Shown: piece by piece, positions 39,152-48,563 of the stretch | How positions within the stretch are numbered: position 1 is the stretch's first letter | Layout: each line of letters starts with the position of its first letter | Assembly: GCA_001839685.1 (NCBI GenBank) | Contig: MLAK01001049.1 | Span: 65,757-129,756, forward strand | Direction of reading: 5' to 3' | From: Tritrichomonas foetus | Taxonomy: Eukaryota; Parabasalia; Tritrichomonadida; Tritrichomonadidae | DNA length: 64,000 bases | Made by a program: the position numbers and the translations under genes | Notes under the pieces: model-generated | What the model was told of the DNA's origin: nothing | Databases searched by the model: none | The model's input: the letters and a program-made list of their open reading frames with translations, nothing else

Positions 39152-42100
39152 ATGCTAAACACAGGAACTCAAGTGCGTGTTCGTTTCAGTCCAACATGCA
39201 TTTCTCCTGTTTCTGTGAAGTATGCGCCAACTCCGATTTTGAAACGTCCGACAAATAATAATCCAGATAGTCCTGAACACCGCCGATTTCGAAAAAAATG
39301 GAAGTATTTCAGTCGAATACTATTAAGGAGATTTACTGTTGCATTTTCTCAAGAATTATCGCGCGTTTCATTAAAATGTATACGAATTCAGAATTATTAC
39401 GTTAAATTAAGATTTCAAAGGTGGCATTGTAGATACAAATGGGTAGAGATGGCTCATCAATTACATAGGAAAATTTATGGCGATAATATTCGAAATATGA
39501 TAAAATCACAATTTTCTAATAAATCAAGACCTCAATGGAAAACAATGTACAAACTTTTGAGAGCTTCTGCAAATCGAAGAAAGCTATTTGCAGAAAGAGA
39601 TTCTTTAGCTCTTCGCAGGCGTCTCAAAAAAATGGCAAAATGGAGCGATTTTGCGAAGAAAATGCGGCCAGTTTATCTTTCGAATATTCAGAAATTATTT
39701 TCAGAGAAAAGACAACATAAATTTATCTTGACAAAATTTTTTGTGAAATGGTTCCTGAAATATCAACAAATGCAAAACGATTTAATTATTTATCCTGATG
39801 TGAATTTACATATGCATATCAATTTGCGGTTTAATTTATCACAATATAAACCTGAATATAATACTGATTGTTTAATGGTATTGGATGATGTGATGGAATT
39901 ACAAAGTGAACTATCATGTAATATTATCGAAGAAACATGTAGTGAAATTACAGTTGATTTTGATCCTGTTTATTTACTTGACTTTAATGTACCATATGTT
40001 TCGAATTTTCCACAGAAAAAGAAAGCAGAATGCTCTGAAAGTGTTGACATTCCGGATATTTACGAAAGATGTGCTGATATATTTGAAGAATACTTCGATA
40101 ATGAAGATTTCAATGATTTTGCTTTAGAAAACCTGAGTACTCAACCTATTGAGTTTTTCAATCAAATCGAAATGAGTGATTATTCAAATATTCCCAATAT
40201 TTTCACAGATTTTCATGACTTTGAGTCATCTCTTCTTTCTTCAAATGATTTGTTCAATCAAATTATTCATTGGAAACTATTTTCTAATCTCAATAATATT
40301 CCTGGTGATCGAAAGGTTCCAAATAATCCTAATTCTCAATATTCTTTATTACTTCAAGAATTCTATAATCTAATTCTACTTTATCCGATTTTTTCATATT
40401 ACATGACATTATTGCCAGATTACGGCGATATTCCTCCAATTTTTGAGAATTTCAATGACATGAGGACTTTATTACTTACTAGCGAAATGCGATTAAATCT
40501 TTCTGTATCAAGTTCACTTGCTTATTTTGAAAGCTGCCCACAATTCAAACTCAATGATGATGTAAAAACTGATGTTTCTCTTTCATTTGAAGAATTTTCA
40601 AAAGATTCAATGAATACACTTCAAAATTTCAAAGATCAGGACATCCCAGCTCCAAAAGCATCACCAAAAGTTGAAGTTCCTTTGTTTTTATCACAAGTTC
40701 CAGAAGCAAACACCTCTAGCTTATCTTGTTTCACTGTGAAACCGAAAATTAAAGAGCAGAAAACGAAAGTTAATGTTCCTTTAGAACTTCAAGAAATTCA
40801 TAAAAAGGTAAATAGTACTAAACTTACTAATTTTCGTCATTATATTAAGAGGAAGCCTAATCCAGCTGTTAAAACCGAAGTTCCTTTATCATTTTCCAAA
40901 ATTGTGGCTCAAAATGATATTCATCTTCTTGATTTTGAAAAAATTGAAATTCCTGAACAAAAAGGTGAACAATTTGTGTATATGTCAGATTTAGGACTTT
41001 CTTATTCCAAATTACCATTTGCAATCTTATGGCCTATAATTGAATTCACTTTCCATAAACGAAAAGAAGATTCAATTGATTTTGATGAATGTCCAATTAT
41101 TAATAATATTGATAACTTTTCTTGCGTTATTCCAAATAATTTCCATGGACTTGAAACGTACAAAGCTAAAGAACTTCCTGCGCCACCTGAAGAAAATCTA
41201 GAGATTGAAATCCCAATTAATACGTTTGGTGATGATTTATCATATGAAGAAGAGGAAGAAGAAGAAGAAATTCTTGATGTTTCTGATATCGACTTTGATG
41301 GAATTTGTTGCCTTGATCTTGATGTTCCAATCGATATAACTAATTCAATGGCAATTAATGCATCAATGCTTGACTCTACCCAACTGTTAAGCTTTTATAA
41401 AGGCGATGAATTGGTGAGTGATTTAGATGACTTTGTGAAGAATAAGTTACAATTAGATGAAATGTTTGATATTGATGAATTTGACACAGTTTATAATACT
41501 TTATTGAATTTAGATATATTTACTCTTTCTATAAATCCAATAAATATCGAATTAGAAGCATCCAAAAGAATGATGGCTAAGACAAGATTTATTCCTTATA
41601 TATTCCAGTTCCCACTAAAATTCATCTTACCTCTCTCTACATCAAATGATCCTGCTGTACATTGCCATAGAAAATCTATTCATGGTAAATTAAATATAAT
41701 GTTTAAGAATCCTCATTCCATTATGCCAAAGACAAGATTTTATCCAAGCATACTCAAGAGTGCAGCCGATATTTTATATATCCTCTCTTTATATTGTATG
41801 CGAAGTCGATCTAAATTGAAGCCAGATTCCCGACTGATTTCTTGTAGGATGATTCCTAAAGTCAGATTTGTCCCACATATTTTAGAAGATATTCAACTTG
41901 CTTTGCTTCCATTAGATAGAATCACAAATAAATCAGAAAAATATGTTGAAACAATAAATGAACAGATTGAGTTCTTTAATAATACATCACCAAGTCGTTT
42001 AATGCCAAAATCACGCTTCTCACCTTCTTTATTCAAAGCTGCACAAAATAATATGTCTAGTTTAAGTAATTATTCTAGTAAATCAACTGATTCATTAGAT

Positions 42101-42631
42101 AAAGTACTATTCTCACCCGTCACCATGGAATCTAAAGAACCAGTTAATTCGACTCCCCATAAAGATCGTAAAAATCTGGCTGACAAAACTACACAGATTA
42201 AAAAACATTCAAGACATTCTTCAAAATCTAGAAACGGTGCAACAAGTTCACATAAGAAAGAGAAAAAAGACAAAGCTCAACAGCAATTTCAATATTCTGT
42301 TCCAGACTTTGTTTTTACACAAATTGAAGATGCGTTTTGCGGAGCAATTCACTCAATTTCTATTTCAAGCCTAGAAAAGATCAAATTCCCAAGGAAGCAT
42401 GCACCAAAAACTAAAAGAATGATTTCGAAAGCAGAAAATGCAAGGTCATCACTCAATAATGATTTTTCTTCTCCAATCCAAACCATTAAGAAAAAGCTGA
42501 GAGTAAGCAGTGAAAAGAAAAGGAAAAAGAGTTCCAAAAGCAACAACGAGAGAATGAATGAAATTATGAACAGTGCACCTCGGAGGAAATCAAAGAGATC
42601 ACATATATCCAGTTATATGATAGAAAAATAA
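39152..42631 (+). CDS. Large repeat-containing protein of unknown function
   Basis: A 1159-residue protein in three parts. Residues 1-210 are very basic and helical, with W/F-spaced segments (RFQRWHCRYKWV, then LTKFFVKWFLKYQ) recalling centrin-binding Sfi1-type repeats. The middle is acidic. It contains a degenerate unit of about 34 residues with x-E-V-P-L at residues 475, 509, 542 and 577, and related I/V-P positions at 598, 687 and 725. The third part has four copies of M-P-K-(T/V/S)-R-F-x-P (808, 858, 901, 951), each followed by I/L-L and a helix, spaced 43-50 residues. The C-terminus is Lys/Ser-rich (SEKKRKKSSKSNN). No enzyme domain or membrane segment was found. The basic helical N-terminus suggests a cytoskeletal or centrosome-like role, but this is speculation. 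The ATG is supported by TCACTT 9 bp upstream. Confidence 0.8.
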   Translation: MLNTGTQVRVRFSPTCISPVSVKYAPTPILKRPTNNNPDSPEHRRFRKKWKYFSRILLRRFTVAFSQELSRVSLKCIRIQNYYVKLRFQRWHCRYKWVEMAHQLHRKIYGDNIRNMIKSQFSNKSRPQWKTMYKLLRASANRRKLFAERDSLALRRRLKKMAKWSDFAKKMRPVYLSNIQKLFSEKRQHKFILTKFFVKWFLKYQQMQNDLIIYPDVNLHMHINLRFNLSQYKPEYNTDCLMVLDDVMELQSELSCNIIEETCSEITVDFDPVYLLDFNVPYVSNFPQKKKAECSESVDIPDIYERCADIFEEYFDNEDFNDFALENLSTQPIEFFNQIEMSDYSNIPNIFTDFHDFESSLLSSNDLFNQIIHWKLFSNLNNIPGDRKVPNNPNSQYSLLLQEFYNLILLYPIFSYYMTLLPDYGDIPPIFENFNDMRTLLLTSEMRLNLSVSSSLAYFESCPQFKLNDDVKTDVSLSFEEFSKDSMNTLQNFKDQDIPAPKASPKVEVPLFLSQVPEANTSSLSCFTVKPKIKEQKTKVNVPLELQEIHKKVNSTKLTNFRHYIKRKPNPAVKTEVPLSFSKIVAQNDIHLLDFEKIEIPEQKGEQFVYMSDLGLSYSKLPFAILWPIIEFTFHKRKEDSIDFDECPIINNIDNFSCVIPNNFHGLETYKAKELPAPPEENLEIEIPINTFGDDLSYEEEEEEEEILDVSDIDFDGICCLDLDVPIDITNSMAINASMLDSTQLLSFYKGDELVSDLDDFVKNKLQLDEMFDIDEFDTVYNTLLNLDIFTLSINPINIELEASKRMMAKTRFIPYIFQFPLKFILPLSTSNDPAVHCHRKSIHGKLNIMFKNPHSIMPKTRFYPSILKSAADILYILSLYCMRSRSKLKPDSRLISCRMIPKVRFVPHILEDIQLALLPLDRITNKSEKYVETINEQIEFFNNTSPSRLMPKSRFSPSLFKAAQNNMSSLSNYSSKSTDSLDKVLFSPVTMESKEPVNSTPHKDRKNLADKTTQIKKHSRHSSKSRNGATSSHKKEKKDKAQQQFQYSVPDFVFTQIEDAFCGAIHSISISSLEKIKFPRKHAPKTKRMISKAENARSSLNNDFSSPIQTIKKKLRVSSEKKRKKSSKSNNERMNEIMNSAPRRKSKRSHISSYMIEK

Positions 42632-42765
42632 TAAATTTGTTGGTTTTTGCGTAAGTTTAATATTCCATATTTTGTTTTTATGTTATTTAGTAAATAAAGA
42701 TATCAATGAAAATATTGAATAGCATCTTATTTCATTTTATTAACTAAGAAGGATATCATTATTTA

Positions 42766-45018
42766 TTATTTAGATTGATAATATTCTATAATTTCGTCAT
42801 CTTTAATTAATGAAACAATATTCGAGATTCTACATACAGCGTCAGCAATTTGAATGGCCATTGAATTATTTCTGGCGCAAGATGTCTCCATATATAAATG
42901 ACTTTTATTGGTATATGAAATAACATACATGATAAAAAAGTATCCAAGACCGCATTTTATGCCCATTAAAAGAAAATTGTATAACAAAATATTAGGATCG
43001 TCAGTTTCTGACATTGCAACATCATCTAACAACTTTCGGAAAACAAGCATTTCTGGAGTTTCTATATTCACACTACTAGAGAGATAGAATGCATACCAGC
43101 AGTGTCTAAGTTGTGGCAGCACAGCCGATTTTGGTGGAATAAAACCATCAGAAAAAAAATCAATGATTTGATGTACTAATATATTCAATGATTCTCTCCC
43201 ATATTTCATGCATTTCTCCTCTGTGTCCATTGATAATGAAGTCCATAATATTTGATGATATTTTGGTTCATAATTAACATGAGATTGTTCTGCATCAGAC
43301 CAATGTTTGATAGCATGTTTATAAAACATTGAATTCAGGTGGAATTTAATTGACTTAATAGCTCGATACAATTGAATGATAAATTCCTCAGAAAACATAA
43401 GTGATGATGGAAAATATAATTTCTCCCTTATCTCTTTATTATCTATTAATGAAAGAAGAAAAATATTTAATATCTTTGCTTGAAATAAGTTAATAATAAA
43501 ACAATACATTTGTTGATATTGGAAGGATTCAATATGTGGAATGCAATTTTTAATTTCAATAATGCTATCATAATAATCCGCTAAAATTGTGAAGTAAGTA
43601 TTTTTTGAATAGTTGCTGATAATATCTGTAAATAACTGAAATAAATCATTATAATTTCCAATATTAACTAAGTCGTCCGTAGTTGAATTTATATTGTTAA
43701 TCTTCTCATTCAATATTTTTAATGTGCAATCACCAAAATGTAGTGAGTCGTCAATATATGGTGATAGATTTAGGATGTGACAGTTTTTGATTATTTTTGG
43801 ATGGAGTGATTTTGGGATAGCTTTTATTTCAGTGAATTTTAATTGATTTTTCCGAATATCATAGTTATTTACAAAAGATCCTAAATGATGAATCAAACTA
43901 CTCCCATTTTTAGAAATTTCAGCCATTCTCAACAGTTTCTGCCTTTCTGTTTCATGAAGACATTGAACTTCTTTGGTCTGATCAGACTCATCAGGGATGG
44001 TATCACTTGAATCTATATTATCAATGGAAATATTGTCATTATCATCTTGAAAGCATTCCATTTGAGAAGTTATGGTTTTATTATTTAACAATAAATTGCT
44101 TATTTCTAAACTTGTTGATACAGTTGTTGGAATATTTTTGTTGATATTGAACTCAGAATTTTGATTTACTTCTATTATATATTTTGATGTTGATAAAATA
44201 AAAGGTTTACGTATGGTTTGAAAAACAATGTGTTGAGAATCATCATAAAACTTCAAAGGGACTGCTTCTTGAGAAGGAATTTTTAATGCTTGAATATAAC
44301 GAGGTCCAGATTTTTGATTGTGGGTTTTTATGTTTTTGATTACAGAGTAAAGGTAAATGAAAGAAAATAATAAATCATGCTCATTTTCCATTTTGACTGT
44401 TAAAGATGGGTCGTTTTTATTGGATATGATATAAAATGACGTGAAAGGATCCAAATCCGATGAAGATTCATGTGAAAATGTGAGAACATCAATAGACATC
44501 ATAGTCAATGAAGAATAAGAGAACGTATGTAGAATTGGATCATTTTTATCTTGAATTTCAAATTGAATCTTATTTTTCATTGGAATCATTGAACATTCCA
44601 AGCTTTCTGGGCGAATTCCTTTCACAATTGATTTAAAACGAAAAGGTGGATATTTTTCAAATTCGAATGATTTGATTAAATCAAAAGATTTCAAAAGTAA
44701 ATGAAACCAAACCCATGTCACTTTATAATTTTGAAATAGAATTATAAATTTTACTACATAATGATTAATCATTGGAAAAAATTCGATTGATGGTGAGTCT
44801 GGAATTACTCTAAAGAAATAATAAGGAGTATATATTAATATTTTATCATAAGGATGACTATATTGCTCATTCGACATAAATAAAAACCCACTCTTTAATG
44901 AACATTTATAATTGTAAGTTTTCATACCATCAAAACCTTGTAGATTAACATTGTTCTCTTCTGCATAAATAGATGCTAGATCATTCGAAATTGTGGAAAA
45001 TATTTTTTTCGACTCCAT
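42766..45018 (-). CDS. 750-residue protein of unknown function
   Basis: No family is recognised. Residues about 25-125 (SGFLFMSNEQYSHPYDKILIY, then SIEFFPMINHYVVKF and VWFHLLLKSFDLIKSF) read like a beta-rich module followed by a helix, as in PH-like folds. A second similar stretch may occupy about 130-235. An acidic, Asp/Ser-rich linker (about 330-360, DDNDNISIDNIDSSDTIPD) separates this from a helical C-terminal half (about 430-750). No transmembrane helix or catalytic motif was seen. The gene is convergent with the large repeat protein, with only 134 bp between stops. The ATG is the first in the frame. Confidence 0.7.
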   Translation of the reverse strand: MESKKIFSTISNDLASIYAEENNVNLQGFDGMKTYNYKCSLKSGFLFMSNEQYSHPYDKILIYTPYYFFRVIPDSPSIEFFPMINHYVVKFIILFQNYKVTWVWFHLLLKSFDLIKSFEFEKYPPFRFKSIVKGIRPESLECSMIPMKNKIQFEIQDKNDPILHTFSYSSLTMMSIDVLTFSHESSSDLDPFTSFYIISNKNDPSLTVKMENEHDLLFSFIYLYSVIKNIKTHNQKSGPRYIQALKIPSQEAVPLKFYDDSQHIVFQTIRKPFILSTSKYIIEVNQNSEFNINKNIPTTVSTSLEISNLLLNNKTITSQMECFQDDNDNISIDNIDSSDTIPDESDQTKEVQCLHETERQKLLRMAEISKNGSSLIHHLGSFVNNYDIRKNQLKFTEIKAIPKSLHPKIIKNCHILNLSPYIDDSLHFGDCTLKILNEKINNINSTTDDLVNIGNYNDLFQLFTDIISNYSKNTYFTILADYYDSIIEIKNCIPHIESFQYQQMYCFIINLFQAKILNIFLLSLIDNKEIREKLYFPSSLMFSEEFIIQLYRAIKSIKFHLNSMFYKHAIKHWSDAEQSHVNYEPKYHQILWTSLSMDTEEKCMKYGRESLNILVHQIIDFFSDGFIPPKSAVLPQLRHCWYAFYLSSSVNIETPEMLVFRKLLDDVAMSETDDPNILLYNFLLMGIKCGLGYFFIMYVISYTNKSHLYMETSCARNNSMAIQIADAVCRISNIVSLIKDDEIIEYYQSK

Positions 45019-45556
45019 TTAAATATGAAATTATTTTGAAATAAAATGAATCATATATTATGACAATTCCTCTTTTATTTCGTTTATTGACGGTAAATTG
45101 TGTCATATCTAATGATACATTAGAATCGCAATACATCATCCACTTTTTCAGTGTTTATTTGTCCAAACTCTAAATAGCTATGATGAGAGTCAGGGACTTT
45201 AAACCACATTCATGTTGATAATCTCTATCCTTTTGGAATAGCTTAATTTGAAACAATTTTAAGAGAAGAATTTAAAAGATTGATTTTATCATATTTATCC
45301 CTGATTTCATATGATCTCAATTTTTTCATAAATTCTAATTCCATATAGAATAAAAATTATTATATATCATAATGACACTTTGGGAATTCAATATTCACAA
45401 GTTAAGGATATGAAGATAATACAATTGATGAAAATAAATGAATATTAATTTATACAATGAGGCTGTGTGTTGAAAAAGGATATGAATAAATTTGGGAATT
45501 GTAAAATAATCAACTTCCTCAACACATGGACAATTAAAAGTTGATGTTGACAAAGA
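45019..45556. other. Intergenic region between the 750-residue protein and the HSP70 pseudogene
   Basis: AT-rich, no supported feature. It is upstream DNA of the gene at 45018. Confidence 0.55.
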
Positions 45557-46310
45557 TCAATTTTTTGGAGAGAAATTTGATGAACCACATGGTATACAAT
45601 TAGATGTTGAATTCTGAAGTACATTTTGCATCAGAGGTATTAATTTATTTTCAAATTCTTTTTGTTTGGATTCAAAGTCAGAAGCATTAAAGCATCCGAA
45701 CTAGATTCAATCCATGAAAGTGCATCGGTGATTTCGTTGCTAATTGTATCTTTATTAGTCTGTGATAATGCAGAAGAAAATTGTTCATTTGAAATCGAAT
45801 TCCGAACACCAAAGCAATATCCATCTAAGGAATTACTAGCTTTAATTTTTCGACGAATTTCTTCATCATTCTCTTTATCTTTTTCTGCGTCTGTAACCAT
45901 TTAATAATAAGATATCATATTGTGAAAGTCAACAACTTTCATTTTTAATTTTAATCTTTTTAATATTACTGGCTGATTTATCTTGTGCTGAAGCATTCAT
46001 AATACCATCTGCACTGATATCAAAAGTAACTTCTATTTGTTGTACACCACATGGTGCTGGTGCAACTTCTGTGAGATCAAATTTGCCTAATCAATTTAAA
46101 ACTCGTTCACCTTCATAACCTTTAATTGTACTGCTGGTTGATTATCACTAAATGTGGTAAATATTTGAGATTTCTTTGCTGGAATAGTTGTATTTCGCGT
46201 AATTAAAACAGTCATAACATCACCTGCTGTTTCAATACCTAATGAATTTGGGGAAACATCTTTCAAAAATATTTTGCATGAATAAGGATCGCATCATCCT
46301 TGCATGATTT
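45557..46310 (-). pseudogene. HSP70 pseudogene, 5'-truncated and frameshifted
   Basis: The minus strand encodes the substrate-binding half of a cytosolic-type HSP70 in pieces. From about 46273 it reads [20 protein letters not shown], then [23 protein letters not shown]. After a frameshift near 46118 it reads YEGERVLN, a TGA stop, [20 protein letters not shown], then [21 protein letters not shown] second TGA interrupts near 45930 before LSQYDI. Another shift near 45905 leads to MVTDAEKDKENDEEIRRKIK and YCFGVRNSISNEQF, and a further shift near 45690 to DFESKQKEFENKLIPLMQN, ending at 45557 without EEVD. The roughly 380-residue nucleotide-binding domain is absent. At least three frameshifts and two stops make this a dead copy. 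An intact HSP70 must lie elsewhere. Confidence 0.93.
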
Positions 46311-46689
46311 ATTCAAATAAAATGCAAAATTATTTGATTTTCAACATAATTCTACCGAGAAAATGATCGAAATTTATACTTTTTAAAATCGTTCTATTTG
46401 AATTCCTTGTTTATAAGATTGTTATGACTTAAATTACGAACCAATAATCGCTAACAATGATTCATATTAATATGGAACAAGTTTGTTTAGGTTATTTTCT
46501 AATGAAAGTATATAAAATGTTTTGTACATGTGGTCCACACTACTTTTCCTGTAACTCTATGTGCAAGATAATAATCATGATATTCACAAATAAAGTATTT
46601 CAAATGCCCATTGAATTTTTTATCTATATTCAATTTTAATTATTATGTAAACGTAAAATTTTAGAAGATATAAAAACTCGAATAACTTC
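46311..46689. other. Intergenic region between HSP70 pseudogene and LRR gene
   Basis: About 380 bp AT-rich DNA, no recognised feature. The truncation breakpoint of the HSP70 copy lies at its left edge (about 46275-46330). Confidence 0.5.
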
Positions 46690-48309
46690 ATGAGTTTTCA
46701 TAGTTCTCCGAAACTTCCATTTTCTCCACGCCGTAGTGGACCGTTTACATCCAGTAGTCAGCAATGTAAATCATATGATCGTCGTAATCTTCAATCTTTT
46801 CCAAAAATCGCCAAAAACTCAATGATTACCGAACTCAGACTCGCTCAAAATCCATTAGAATCATTTGAAGGAATGGTTACTATGCCACGCCTTGAAGTTC
46901 TTCGAATCGATGATACCAAAATTTCGACATTTTTAGGGGCAGCCGAACAGCCAAATTTAAGAATGATAACAATGGCACATACACCATTATCACTTTATCC
47001 ATTCAGTAAAATCATGACTCGGATTGTTTTTGGAAATGAGCTTCAACTTATTGGAACCAAACAGTTAACTAACCAAGAAAAAAATCAGGCCAAATTGTAT
47101 GGTGAATATGTTCGTAAATATTTGGTTGAAGGATGGATCCTAACTTCAATTTCTCCATTAAAAGTTTATAATCCAACAACTCGTATCAGAAAAATAATCT
47201 TCTTACATAAAGATTTCTTTAAAGTGCCAATTGAGCATGGACTTCCAGAAATCGACTTTGAAGATCCATTTCCAGATGGCCATGGCCTTCATCATGATGA
47301 AGCCATACGCTCACCTCGTAAAACTCGCAATGGAAAAGATGAGGTGCCTGCAAATGAAATTAAAATTTCTGAAGATGAAATTGAACAGCAAATTCCTCAG
47401 CAAAAACAGCAAGAGCAACAAGAAGAAGAAGTTCGTTTTGAAGAGGAGGAAATTCATTTTGCTGAAGGAGAGGGAAAAGCTAAGAGACAGGTTGTTGAGC
47501 AGCCAAATGAATACGTACAATACCAGGTAGAAGTCATTCAAGAAGAAATAATTAGCCAAGAATCTCCAAAAGAAGAATCTCCAAAAGAAGAAGCTCCTAA
47601 AGAGGAAGCACCAAAAGAAGAATCTCCAAAAGAAGAAGCTNNNNNNNNNNNNNNNNNNNNNNNNNNNNNNNNNNNNNNNNNNNNNNNNNNNNNNNNNNNN
47701 NNNNNNNNNNNNNNNNNNNNNNNNNNNNNNNNNNNNNNNNNNNNNNNNNNNNNNNNNNNNNNNNNNNNNNNNNNNNNNNNNNNNNNNNNNNNNNNNNNNN
47801 NNNNNNNNNNNNNNNNNNNNNNNNNNNNNNNNNNNNNNNNNNNNNNNNNNNNNNNNNNNNNNNNNNNNNNNNNNNNNNNNNNNNNNNNNNNNNNNNNNNN
47901 NNNNNNNNNNNNNNNNNNNNNNNNNNNNNNNNNNNNNNNNNNNNNNNNNNNNNNNNNNNNNNNNNNNNNNNNNNNNNNNNNNNNNNNNNNNNNNNNNNNN
48001 NNNNNNNNNNNNAAAGAAGAATCTCCAAAAGAAAAAGCACCAAAAGAAGAATCTCCAAAAGAAGAAGCTGAAGAAGCACCACAACAACAAGTCGAGACTC
48101 CACAAGAAAATCAGCCACAACCAACAGAACAACAAGCAGAAAACCAAGAACCAACAGTCGAAGAACAATTCAATAAGATCCTTGATGAAGAAAATCTCTT
48201 AAATGATGATTTTGATACTCCATCAGATTCAGAGAGTGTCTCTCTTGGTCTCGGTGAAGCTGAAGCAGATGAAGACACAATGAGTTATGATGATGATTTT
48301 AACTTGTAA
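46690..48309 (+). CDS. Leucine-rich-repeat protein with a long KEESP/KEEAP repeat (assembly gap inside)
   Basis: A protein of 539 residues with 124 undetermined. Residues about 35-120 are degenerate leucine-rich repeats (MITELRLAQNPLESF, then MPRLEVLRIDDTKISTFLGA, then PNLRMITMAHTPLSLYPF), followed by a cap-like helix region (NQAKLYGEYVRKYLVEGWILTSI). The second half is a charged tail with 5-residue PKEES/PKEEA units (15 bp each) from about 47565 to 48067, then Gln/Glu/Asp-rich sequence. The 372-bp N run (47641-48012) lies wholly within the repeat and keeps the frame. True repeat length is therefore unknown. LRR proteins of this type in trichomonads are often cytoskeletal or signalling scaffolds; no specific role is evident. 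Confidence 0.8.
   Translation: MSFHSSPKLPFSPRRSGPFTSSSQQCKSYDRRNLQSFPKIAKNSMITELRLAQNPLESFEGMVTMPRLEVLRIDDTKISTFLGAAEQPNLRMITMAHTPLSLYPFSKIMTRIVFGNELQLIGTKQLTNQEKNQAKLYGEYVRKYLVEGWILTSISPLKVYNPTTRIRKIIFLHKDFFKVPIEHGLPEIDFEDPFPDGHGLHHDEAIRSPRKTRNGKDEVPANEIKISEDEIEQQIPQQKQQEQQEEEVRFEEEEIHFAEGEGKAKRQVVEQPNEYVQYQVEVIQEEIISQESPKEESPKEEAPKEEAPKEESPKEEAXXXXXXXXXXXXXXXXXXXXXXXXXXXXXXXXXXXXXXXXXXXXXXXXXXXXXXXXXXXXXXXXXXXXXXXXXXXXXXXXXXXXXXXXXXXXXXXXXXXXXXXXXXXXXXXXXXXXXXXXXXXXKEESPKEKAPKEESPKEEAEEAPQQQVETPQENQPQPTEQQAENQEPTVEEQFNKILDEENLLNDDFDTPSDSESVSLGLGEAEADEDTMSYDDDFNL
47564..48067 (+). repeat. 15-bp minisatellite (PKEES/PKEEA) containing an assembly gap
   Basis: Units of CCAAAAGAAGAATCT or CCAAAAGAAGAAGCT-like sequence on both sides of the N run. 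Position 47641-48012 is undetermined (372 bases, a multiple of 3). Antisense open frames through it are artefacts. Confidence 0.95.
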
Positions 48310-48563
48310 AACAAACTATATTTTGAGAAAGAAACATTTATTTTAATAAATACAAAATACAATTGGAAATTTTCATGAACAAAAGAATATTAAATCATTA
48401 TTCATCAAATCATAATCATTAAAAAAATCTTTCAATGAGCGTAGTTAATTTTGATGATTAATCTAAATCCTTTTATGAAAAAATATGAAAACATAAATAA
48501 TAGTTTAGCAATTAATAAATATTTCCCAACAAAATATTATAATTATTAATAATTATAATAATT

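Noticed and set aside
45640..45900. 86-codon frame as a real small gene
   Set aside because: It is the C-terminal piece of an HSP70 whose rest lies in other frames with stops.
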